Assembly: GCA_945898055.1 (NCBI GenBank) | Contig: CAMDGV010000023.1 | Coordinates: 1 to 59,052 of the forward strand | Direction: 5' to 3' | Length of the DNA stretch: 59,052 nt | Origin: Akkermansia muciniphila | Lineage (GTDB): Bacteria; Verrucomicrobiota; Verrucomicrobiia; Limisphaerales; UBA9464 | In this document: piece after piece, positions 36,641 to 44,171 of the stretch | Position numbering within the stretch: position 1 is the first letter of the stretch | Layout: each line of letters starts with the position of its first letter | Translations under genes and position numbers: made by a program | The notes under the pieces: generated by a model | Told to the model about the DNA's origin: nothing | The model's input: only the letters and a program-made list of their open reading frames with translations | Databases searched by the model: none

Positions 36641-37561
36641 ATGAATCGGCGTCTTTTCCTTCGCACCGTTGGTTTCAGGGCTGCCGCACTGGGGGCTGCG
36701 GCTTTTGGCGTCGGATGTCATCGCTTCAGTACTCCGCCGGATCGTTCTTTTCGCATTAGCCTCGCTGAGTGGTCTTATCATAAGGCGTTGTTCGGTCAAA
36801 AAATGACCCACTTGGATTTCCCCATCGTGGCACGGCGAACTCACGATATCGAGGCCATCGAACTTGTGAATCAGTTCTTTAAAGACAAGGCCACCGATCG
36901 GACCTATCTGCGCGAATTTAAAAGTCGCGCCGACGGTGAAGGTGTCCGTTGTGTTTTGATTATGTGCGACGGCGAAGGGGCACTCGGCGATCCGGATACT
37001 GCAAAACGTAAACAAGCAGTTTTAAATCATCACAAGTGGGTTGATGCTGCTAAGTTCCTTGGGTGCCACTCGATCCGTGTGAATGCCGAGACCCACGATA
37101 TCGGTTCCTTTGACGAACAGCAAAAGCGTGCTGCCGATGGTTTAACTGCCCTTGCCGATTACTGCCGCTCTTTGGGTATGAGGTGTCTGGTCGAAAACCA
37201 CGGTCACTTGAGCTCCAATGGGAAGTGGTTGGCTGGGGTGATGAAGCGAGTGGGCAAATCCAACTGTGGCACTTTACCAGATTTCGGTAATTTTACCCTG
37301 CGCGAAGGGGAAACCTACGACCGATATTTGGGGGTCGCTGAGCTCATGCCGTTTGCTAAAGCGGTCAGTGCTAAATCCTATGATTTCGATCGAGAAGGCC
37401 TTTGTCTCGAAACGGATTATAAGCGGATGATGAAAATTGTTTTAGACGCTGGGTATCGGAGTTTTGTGGGGATTGAATATGAGGGATCAATCCTAGCAGA
37501 AAAAGAGGGCATCAATGCCACGCGTGATTTACTGATTCGACTCCGTTTAGATGGGGTTTGA
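36641..37561 (+). CDS. Exported sugar phosphate isomerase/epimerase-like TIM barrel protein
   Basis: I chose the ATG at 36641. It gives a Tat-like leader with RRLFLR followed by a hydrophobic Ala-rich stretch and VGC, which may also serve as a lipobox. The rest is an AP endonuclease 2/xylose isomerase-like barrel. SIRVNAETHDIG near 141, CLVENHGHLSSNG near 183, LPDFGNF near 212 and VGIEYEGS near 277 supply the Glu, His and Asp that usually bind metal. It probably acts on a sugar or inositol derivative outside the cytoplasm. The upstream transporter gene supports a common substrate. Confidence 0.8.
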   Translation: MNRRLFLRTVGFRAAALGAAAFGVGCHRFSTPPDRSFRISLAEWSYHKALFGQKMTHLDFPIVARRTHDIEAIELVNQFFKDKATDRTYLREFKSRADGEGVRCVLIMCDGEGALGDPDTAKRKQAVLNHHKWVDAAKFLGCHSIRVNAETHDIGSFDEQQKRAADGLTALADYCRSLGMRCLVENHGHLSSNGKWLAGVMKRVGKSNCGTLPDFGNFTLREGETYDRYLGVAELMPFAKAVSAKSYDFDREGLCLETDYKRMMKIVLDAGYRSFVGIEYEGSILAEKEGINATRDLLIRLRLDGV

Positions 37562-37603
37562 GGGGTGGAAAAGGCTTTAGATTTGGTTTGTTGGGAAAAG
37601 ACA

Positions 37604-37620
37604 ATTGCTTATTAAGCAAT
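37604..37620. promoter_or_regulatory. Palindromic operator candidate of the RND efflux operon
   Basis: ATTGCTTATTAAGCAAT is a perfect 17-bp palindrome (eight-base arms around one central base). It lies 20 bases before the first possible start of the pump gene, or 110 bases before the start I find more plausible (37731). Palindromes of this length and place are typical of TetR- or MarR-type repressors of efflux genes, but no regulator gene is adjacent. It could also fold as a terminator of the upstream gene, though no T-run follows. Confidence 0.5.
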
Positions 37621-37640
37621 AATCCAACATCTGGCTAACC

Positions 37641-40600
37641 ATGGGGAGCGGTGTTGACCTATTACTTCGCTTGTTCCTGAAGATGAATTGGGGTGTGGCG
37701 GGTGGTAAAAGCGGATTTAGCTTAATTTTAATGGCCTGTTTGAATGCATCCTTACGACGCCCCGTGACCCTTCTTGTGGGTGTTTTGGCTTTTTGTCTGG
37801 GGGGATTTATCGGTTTAAAACGGATGGCGCGTGACATCTTTCCTCCCCTCGGTATTCCGACTCTTTATGTCGCTCAACCTTACGGCGGTATGGACCCCGC
37901 CCAGATGGAAGGTTCGCTGACTTATTTCTACGAATATCACTTCCTCTACATTACCGGGATCGAACACGTCGAATCGAAGAGTATTCAAGGGGCTTCCATC
38001 CTGAAACTTCAGTTTCATCCGGGTACCGATATGTCAGCCGCACTAGCGGAAACGGTGGCTTATGTAAATCGGGCTCGGGCTTTTATGCCGCCGGGCACTC
38101 CAGGCCCCTTTGTGACTCGCTTCGACGCCGGTAGTGTGCCGGTCGGTCAGTTGGTTTTCTCTACTGAAAACACCAACCGCACGGTCGCTCAGATGCAGGA
38201 CGCAGCCCTGAATTTGGTCCGTCCCCTTTTTGCAACCCTCCCTGGGGTCTCGGCTCCACCTCCTTTTGGCGGTAGCGCTCGAACAATCACCATCAATCTT
38301 AAGCCAGACCGTCTGCGAGCCTACAACTTGTCGCCAGATGATGTAGTTCAGGCGATTTCTCAAGCCAATAGCCTGAGTCCAGCGGGTAATATGACTTTGG
38401 GCGACAAATACCCATTAGTCCCGGTGAATGCTCAGGTTCGCTCGATCAGTGATCTCGAGGAGGTTGTTTTGCGGGTAAAAGGAACTTCTGCAGTCTTTAT
38501 TCGGGATGTCGCCTCTGTGCTGGATGGCAGCGATTTAGTGACTAGTTACGCCTTGGTCAACGGTCGGCGAACCGTCTATATGCCGGTCACCAAGCGAGCG
38601 GATGCTTCGACCTTGGAAGTGGTGGATCGAGTGCGGTCGAACTTGCCTCGATTTCAAGCAGTGGTGGCAGAGGACATTCGAGTTTCCTACGAACTTGATC
38701 AGTCTCCGGTGGTTAAACGTGCCATCGGTGATCTCGCAAAAGAAGGTGCTTTAGGGGCTCTACTGACCGGCTTGATGGTACTGATCTTCCTCCGAGATTG
38801 GCGCAGTGCCGCTGTGGTTGTACTTAATATTCCCATCGCCCTGCTCGTGGCTGCTTTCGGCCTCTTGATCTGTGGGCATTCGATCAATCTGATGACTCTT
38901 GGGGGCCTTGCTTTGGCGGTTGGTATCCTCGTGGATGAAGCCACTGTTACTGTAGAAAATATTCAAGTTCACTTGAATCAAGGAGAACCTCTAGCGCGCG
39001 CCGCGTTAACTGCAACTCGGGAAACAGCGATGCCTCGATTGTTAGCCATGCTCTGCGTCGTCGCGGTTTTTTTGCCCGCTTTCTTTATGGAAAGTACGGC
39101 GCGTTCGCTCTTTCTTCCCTTGGCTCTCGCAGTGAGTTTTTCGATGGCCGCTTCTTTCGTCCTTTCCAGCACTCTCGTCCCTATTCTTTGTGTTTGGTGG
39201 CTGAAGCCAGCAGCAAGTCATATCGCGGCGCCCCCTCTCTCCTCTTTGCGGGAGCTTTATCGTAAATCCCTCCGTCCACTTGTCGGTCATCGGCTCCTTT
39301 TATTTTTAGTTTATCTCGGCCTATCTTTTGCCGCCGTGACTGTGCTTAGCGGTAAACTCGGACTGGAAATTTTCCCGTCTGTTGAAACAGATCAATTCGC
39401 TTTTCGTCTTCGCGCTCAACCAGGTACTCGGCTCGAACTTACCGAACAAATTGCCCTCAAAGCTCTCGACTTAGTAAACCGTGAAGCCGGTTCAAATAAT
39501 GTGCGACTCACCATCGGCTTGGTGGGGGTTCATGCTGCCAATTATCCAGTCAACTTGATCCATCTCTGGAATGGCGGACCGGATGAAGCCCAATTGTCTG
39601 TCCAACTCCAACCTAAATCACAACTCTCTGTTCCCGCTCTCAAGGAACGGTTGAGAACAGTCTTCGCTGCCGAATTACGCGATGTTCGAGTTTCTTTTGA
39701 ACCCAGTGATATCGTGAGTCGAGTGATGAGCTTCGGTTCAGCCACACCGGTCGAAGTAGCGGTCAGCGGCCCTAATCTGCTGGTAAACAGAGAGTTCGCT
39801 GAACGGTTAAGAACTAAACTCAATAATCTCCCTAGCCTGTGTGATGTTCAGATAGCTCAGTCTTTCGATTTTCCAAGTGTCGACGTAACCATCCATCGCG
39901 AGCGTGCGGGTCTTTTGGGCGTCAAGGTGGGCGATGTCACTCGTTCGTTGGTCGCGGCGACCACCTCAAGCCGATTCACTGTTCCTAATTATTGGGCCGA
40001 TCCGGTTTCTGGGGTCAGCTATAGTGTCCAAGTTCAAGTGCCTCAGTCGGAGATTCGTTCGGTAGAAGATATTCGCAATTTACCGGTCTCAAGCGGGTTG
40101 GATCGAAGTGTTCCACTACGTTCGGTCGCCTCCGTAATCCCCGGCTTCACCATCGCTCAGTACGAACGGTACAACATGGCTCGGGTTGTTAGTGTAACTG
40201 CCAATCTACGGAACTCGGATCTCGGCGGTGTTCTCCATTCAATTGAGTCGATTCCCGAAATCGCTGATCCTAAACTGTGGCCGCTTCGCACCCGGGTCGA
40301 TGTCCGAGGTCAAGCGGTTCCTTTGCGTCAATTGATTTCTGGCTTTCAGTCCGGACTCGGCTTTGCCGTTGCCGCTGTCTTGTTAATGCTACTCGCTCAT
40401 TTTCAAAGTCTCCGACTGGCGTTAACCGTCCTCTCTACCCTCCCCGCAGTCCTTGCCGGTAGCCTCTTCCTTCTCTGGATGACTGCGACCACTCTCAACC
40501 TTCAATCCGCCATCGGCTTGATTATGGCCGTAGGTGTCGCTGTGGCGAACGCCATACTCTTGGTCACCTTTGCTGAAAAAGAACGAAAGCAAGGTGCTCC

Positions 40601-40898
40601 TTCTTCAGAGGCAGCTCTCACCGGAGCTGTTTCACGTCTGCGCCCTATCCTTATGACCAGTGCCGCGATGATCGCTGGTATGATTCCTATGGCTCTCGGA
40701 CTGGGAGAGGGCGGCCCACAGACGGCTCCACTCGGTCGTGCGGTCACCGGGGGATTGGTCGCAGCGACAATCGCTACTCTTTGGATTCTCCCAGCTGTCT
40801 TCGCGCTTCTCGCTCCGCGTCCGATCCATTCCGCCTCTCTCGATCCGGAGGATCCACTCAGTCCTCACTTCCAAAAAGAAGGTTCCTGTGTCTCTTGA
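37641..40898 (+). CDS. RND efflux pump, inner-membrane permease
   Basis: This AcrB/MdtB-like transporter uses the proton gradient for export. The ORF begins at an ATG at 37641, but the ATG at 37731 (MACLNASLRRPVTLLV) better fits the family, whose first helix follows at once. Two repeats of helix-porter domain-helices are visible. Helix four holds GILVDEATVTVEN, where AcrB has the Asp-Asp pair, here Asp-Glu. Helix ten reads GVAVANAILLVTFAE, where AcrB has a Lys before NAIL, here Ala. The proton relay is therefore altered, as in some other RND branches. The last 11 bases overlap the adaptor gene. Confidence 0.9.
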   Translation: MGSGVDLLLRLFLKMNWGVAGGKSGFSLILMACLNASLRRPVTLLVGVLAFCLGGFIGLKRMARDIFPPLGIPTLYVAQPYGGMDPAQMEGSLTYFYEYHFLYITGIEHVESKSIQGASILKLQFHPGTDMSAALAETVAYVNRARAFMPPGTPGPFVTRFDAGSVPVGQLVFSTENTNRTVAQMQDAALNLVRPLFATLPGVSAPPPFGGSARTITINLKPDRLRAYNLSPDDVVQAISQANSLSPAGNMTLGDKYPLVPVNAQVRSISDLEEVVLRVKGTSAVFIRDVASVLDGSDLVTSYALVNGRRTVYMPVTKRADASTLEVVDRVRSNLPRFQAVVAEDIRVSYELDQSPVVKRAIGDLAKEGALGALLTGLMVLIFLRDWRSAAVVVLNIPIALLVAAFGLLICGHSINLMTLGGLALAVGILVDEATVTVENIQVHLNQGEPLARAALTATRETAMPRLLAMLCVVAVFLPAFFMESTARSLFLPLALAVSFSMAASFVLSSTLVPILCVWWLKPAASHIAAPPLSSLRELYRKSLRPLVGHRLLLFLVYLGLSFAAVTVLSGKLGLEIFPSVETDQFAFRLRAQPGTRLELTEQIALKALDLVNREAGSNNVRLTIGLVGVHAANYPVNLIHLWNGGPDEAQLSVQLQPKSQLSVPALKERLRTVFAAELRDVRVSFEPSDIVSRVMSFGSATPVEVAVSGPNLLVNREFAERLRTKLNNLPSLCDVQIAQSFDFPSVDVTIHRERAGLLGVKVGDVTRSLVAATTSSRFTVPNYWADPVSGVSYSVQVQVPQSEIRSVEDIRNLPVSSGLDRSVPLRSVASVIPGFTIAQYERYNMARVVSVTANLRNSDLGGVLHSIESIPEIADPKLWPLRTRVDVRGQAVPLRQLISGFQSGLGFAVAAVLLMLLAHFQSLRLALTVLSTLPAVLAGSLFLLWMTATTLNLQSAIGLIMAVGVAVANAILLVTFAEKERKQGAPSSEAALTGAVSRLRPILMTSAAMIAGMIPMALGLGEGGPQTAPLGRAVTGGLVAATIATLWILPAVFALLAPRPIHSASLDPEDPLSPHFQKEGSCVS

Positions 40899-41988
40899 TT
40901 CCTACTCCCCTCCCCTCAGGCTTAGAGCTCTAAGGTCGCGATATTCTGATGGGTCTCTACATTGGTCTCTACTCCTGATTGCCTGTATCGGCGTGGTCTC
41001 CGCAGCCGTTCCTTCGTTAACTGAGCCCTTAAATGTTGCTTCAACCCAAGTTGGACGTGGGAATATTACCCGCTTTATCGCACTTCCTGGGACCTTGCGG
41101 GCCAATCAACAGGTGACGCTCCAAGCTCGGGTTGCCGGTTTTGTTAAATCAATCGCTGTTGACCGCGGTGATCCAGTTCAAGCGGGCCAATTACTTGCCG
41201 AAATTGAAGTCCCAGAACGGTTGGCTGAACAAACTCAGCAAAAGGTAGTTGTGCGTGTTGCGGAAGCCGAATCTCGACGCCTCGAAGCCGCCCACCAAAA
41301 AGCACCCGACCTCGTCACGCCTCAATCGTTAGATGCGGCTCGAGGACGACTCGATATGGCTCGGGCCGAACTGGAAAAGACCGAAATGATCTTGGGTTAC
41401 GCCAATCTCACCGCCCCTTTCTCGGGTATCGTAACGGCTCGGTTCGCCGATCCAGGAGCTTTCCTGCCGGCGGGTGTCGCTGGTGGAGCCTCCGCTCTAC
41501 TTACACTTGCTGATACCCATATTCTTCGGGCTCAAGTTCCTGTTCCGGAATTAGAAGCCGTTCTGGTGCGAAACGGGCTTCCCGTTAAAATCCGACTTGA
41601 AGGAATCGCAGGCGATCCGATCAACGCTAAGATTTCACGGTCCGCAGGTGCTATTGACGAACTGACTCGAACCTTGTCGGTCGAAATCGATCTCCCGAAT
41701 CCCTCCAACTTATTGCGTCCAGGAATGTCGGCCGCAGTCCGGTTGGGACTGGAAACACATACTCGAACTCTTCAACTCCCCATCGATTCCATTGCAGTTG
41801 AGAAATCGGGTAGTTTTGTTTTTCGAATTGTGGAAGGTCTTTGTAAGAAAGTGGCTGTAAAAACGGGATTTCAAGACGCTGGATTTATCGAAATTCTTAT
41901 GGGACTTGAAGAAGGTATGCGGGTGATCTCACCGGCTAAATCCGCACCGCCTAACGGGACTCCAGTGCGAACTCAGGAATCCCAATGA
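40888..41988 (+). CDS. RND periplasmic adaptor (membrane fusion protein)
   Basis: I chose the GTG at 40888, which has an AAAGAAGG ribosome site just upstream and overlaps the pump gene by 11 bases. The 366-residue product has an N-terminal membrane anchor or uncleaved signal (LHWSLLLIACIGVVSAA). It continues with a lipoyl-like half (FIALPGTLRANQQVTLQARVAGFV), a helical hairpin (AQTQQKVV to ATLEKTEM-like region) and a beta-barrel with YANLTAPFSGIVTARFADPGAF. It connects the pump with the outer-membrane channel. The next gene starts inside its stop codon. Confidence 0.88.
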   Translation: MSLDSYSPPLRLRALRSRYSDGSLHWSLLLIACIGVVSAAVPSLTEPLNVASTQVGRGNITRFIALPGTLRANQQVTLQARVAGFVKSIAVDRGDPVQAGQLLAEIEVPERLAEQTQQKVVVRVAEAESRRLEAAHQKAPDLVTPQSLDAARGRLDMARAELEKTEMILGYANLTAPFSGIVTARFADPGAFLPAGVAGGASALLTLADTHILRAQVPVPELEAVLVRNGLPVKIRLEGIAGDPINAKISRSAGAIDELTRTLSVEIDLPNPSNLLRPGMSAAVRLGLETHTRTLQLPIDSIAVEKSGSFVFRIVEGLCKKVAVKTGFQDAGFIEILMGLEEGMRVISPAKSAPPNGTPVRTQESQ

Positions 41989-43307
41989 AGCCGTGTTGGT
42001 TAATGCTGTTTCTTGGCCTTCTAACTCGCGTCCTATTGCCTGCCGCCGAACCGAAGCTTCTCACTCTAGAGACCTCTCTACGTCTTGCAGGTGCGGCGAA
42101 TCTTTCTCTGCAAATAGCTCGGGAACGAGTCGTCGAGGCACGGAGTCTTTACGAGCAGCAGCGTCAGTCTCTCTTTCCGTGGCTAGCGCCTGGATTGGCT
42201 TATAAACGACACGCCGGAGCCCTTCAGGATATTGGAGGCTCAGTGTTTGATGCGTCGAAACAATTAGGGTCGGGCCAGTTCATTCTGCAGACTCAACTGG
42301 AGTTGGGTGAATCAATCTACCGCACTCTCGCTTCTAAACAAATTGCCGAGGCAACCGAAGCGGCTTCTCAAGCGCGACGTCGAGAAATCCTCCTCGCTGT
42401 GGCCGTGGCTTACTGGGACTTATCACGCGCCACGGTTGCAGTGGCTACGACTGAAGAATCTCGCCGACTCTCCATCCGTCTTTTAGAGCAAGTCAGCCAG
42501 GCCGTAAAGGTGGGCGTCGCTTTTGCAGGGGATATCGAACGTGTCCGTCTTCAATTGGAACGGACCGAATCCCAATGCCTTCAATCACGGATGGAAACCG
42601 GTGTCGCCACAACACGCTTGGCGCAACTTCTCCGGTTACCTTCGGAAATTCATTTAGAGCCGGATCTAACCGAGTTCATTCCAGTAATCTTAGTCGGTAC
42701 CAATCGCTCAGTCGGTTCTCTTATCGCTTCCGCTTTGGGGTTACGCCCGGAATTGCGTCAGTCGCGGGCCTTGATCGCCGCCGCTCGTGCCCAACACAAT
42801 GGCGTGACTAAAGGGCCGTGGATTCCTGGAATTGGAGCTCAAGTAGGGGTGGGTGGGCTTAGCGGAGGACGCAACGGCAATTTCGGAGGCTTGGATGATT
42901 TTCAAGACTATGGTCTCGGCGTTTCTTGGCGGATCGGACCGGGCGGAATAGGTGATCGTCAGCGGATTCGCACCGCAACCGCCCGATTGCGAATTGCAGA
43001 GTTAGACCAAGAAAAATCAGGCGACGATATTCGTGCTGAGGTAATTGAGGCACAGATCCGTGCCGCATTTGCCGGACAACAGTTGACGTCTGCGAGTCGG
43101 ATGATTTCAGCGGCGCAACGTCTGGTGGAGTTCACACGAACTCGTCAAAAGTTTGGGGTTGGTGAAGTCATGGAAGCCATCGATGCCGAAGGTGAACTCA
43201 CCCGATCCAAACTCGCCCATCTACAAGCGGTGGCTGAGTACAACCGACGTCAGTGGCAGTTATGGCAGGCGAGCGGCCTCGATATCAGCTCGGATAAAAG
43301 TCGATGA
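41985..43307 (+). CDS. TolC-like outer-membrane efflux channel
   Basis: ATGA overlap with the adaptor gene. A signal peptide (residues 1-20, ending LLPAAEP) precedes a long alpha-helical outer-membrane factor. It has the repeated LSLQIARERVVEARSLYEQQRQSLFPWL and late LVEFTRTRQKFGVGEVMEAIDAEGELTRSKLAHLQAVAEYN segments that mark TolC hairpins. The 440-residue length is typical. It completes a tripartite pump and overlaps the next gene by four bases (ATGA). Confidence 0.88.
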   Translation: MKPCWLMLFLGLLTRVLLPAAEPKLLTLETSLRLAGAANLSLQIARERVVEARSLYEQQRQSLFPWLAPGLAYKRHAGALQDIGGSVFDASKQLGSGQFILQTQLELGESIYRTLASKQIAEATEAASQARRREILLAVAVAYWDLSRATVAVATTEESRRLSIRLLEQVSQAVKVGVAFAGDIERVRLQLERTESQCLQSRMETGVATTRLAQLLRLPSEIHLEPDLTEFIPVILVGTNRSVGSLIASALGLRPELRQSRALIAAARAQHNGVTKGPWIPGIGAQVGVGGLSGGRNGNFGGLDDFQDYGLGVSWRIGPGGIGDRQRIRTATARLRIAELDQEKSGDDIRAEVIEAQIRAAFAGQQLTSASRMISAAQRLVEFTRTRQKFGVGEVMEAIDAEGELTRSKLAHLQAVAEYNRRQWQLWQASGLDISSDKSR

Positions 43308-43873
43308 AAACCTCGGATTTAAAAATAAGCGAAGCCGATTGCCGAGTCTTGGAGGTCACACGTCTCTGGTTGGAACGGGCAGTGATTGGCTTAAATCTAT
43401 GTCCCTTTGCACGGGCTGAATACGTCAATAAGCGGATTGCCTACCGAATTTCTCGAGCCACTCAAACAGGGGAATTATTGGAAGATTTGAGTCGATCTAT
43501 TGAGTTCCTCCGATCAACAAATCAAGCTGAGTGCGAAACCTTGTTGCTCATTCATCCAGACACGCTCACCGACTTCGCCGACTACAACCAGTTTCTCGAG
43601 GAAGCCGATGACTTAGTGCGACAATTGGGAATGGAGGGAATTTTCCAAATAGCCAGTTTTCATCCCAAGTACCAATTTGCTGGAACGGAGATTGATGACA
43701 TCACCAATCAGACCAATCGCTCACCCTATCCCTTGTTGCATCTCCTACGAGAGGCGTCGGTAGAACGAGCTGCGGGCCCAAAAGAAGCCGCGGAAATTGT
43801 GCACCGCAATCTGGTGACCCTCCGAAAAATGGGGCAAGCAGGTTGGGACGCACTCGCGATTCCTAAGTATTGA
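43304..43873 (+). CDS. DUF1415 family protein
   Basis: The 189-residue soluble protein has the DUF1415 hallmarks WLERAVIGLNLCPFARAEYV (near 28-47), LLLIHPDTLTDFADYNQFL near 80, IASFHPKYQFAGTEIDDITNQTNRSPYPLLHLLREASVERA near 115-155 and a final NLVTLRKMG. The function of the family is not known to me. Its four-base overlap with the TolC-like gene is unusual and suggests co-expression with the efflux pump. Its TGA stop is the first codon of the adjacent inverted-repeat element. Confidence 0.85.
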   Translation: MKTSDLKISEADCRVLEVTRLWLERAVIGLNLCPFARAEYVNKRIAYRISRATQTGELLEDLSRSIEFLRSTNQAECETLLLIHPDTLTDFADYNQFLEEADDLVRQLGMEGIFQIASFHPKYQFAGTEIDDITNQTNRSPYPLLHLLREASVERAAGPKEAAEIVHRNLVTLRKMGQAGWDALAIPKY

Positions 43874-44146
43874 TAGAAAATTGCTTTTCTGACGGGGGAG
43901 GGGAACCTGAGGTTTAGCCTCCAACCACGCGCTGCACCTTGGCCCACACCAAACCTTGGTGACGATCCATGTTCTTTTGAAATCGGGCTCTCAATGCGCC
44001 GAGCGGTTCCAAGCAGTGTTTTTGAGGACAACGCCTTTTTGGTGTTATTCAAGGTGGTCATAGATTGAACGGTGATCCGCAAAGTAAATCATCGCACGTA
44101 CAGCCTTTTCTCTTTCCCCTCCACGTCAAAAAACAATTTCCTATTA
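43871..44146. mobile_element. Decayed element bounded by inverted repeats (copy 2)
   Basis: The left end reads TGATAGAAAATTGCTTTTCT, then GACGGGGGAGGGG. The right end (44109-44146) read in reverse gives TTAATAGGAAATTGTTTTTT, GACG and GGAGGGGAAAG. Both match the ends at 1667-1704 and 2258-2292. The interior of about 200 bases differs from copy 1 and holds a DUF4256-like fragment on the minus strand. As in copy 1, the left end supplies the stop codon of the gene to its left, and the right end lies about 25 bases before the next start. Small size and lack of a transposase suggest a non-autonomous (MITE-like) or deleted copy. Confidence 0.65.
43914..44012 (-). pseudogene. Fragment of a DUF4256-like protein
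   Basis: The minus strand reads LEPLGALRARFQKNMDRHQGLVWAKVQ and then ends at a stop. This closely resembles the start of DUF4256 proteins, where a LxARFExNMxRHxGLxWAKVQAKLEA segment is typical. Only about 30 residues remain inside the repeat-bounded relic. No function is expected. Confidence 0.55.
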
Positions 44147-44171
44147 ATTATTTTCCAGTGAGGGATCTCCG

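Noticed and set aside
37604-37620. Terminator reading of the palindrome before the RND operon
   Set aside because: No T-run follows on either strand and the loop would be a single base to three bases. An operator is more plausible.
43726-44082. Minus-strand 118-codon frame
   Set aside because: It reads through the relic in a frame different from the DUF4256-like one and into the DUF1415 gene. It is a shadow.
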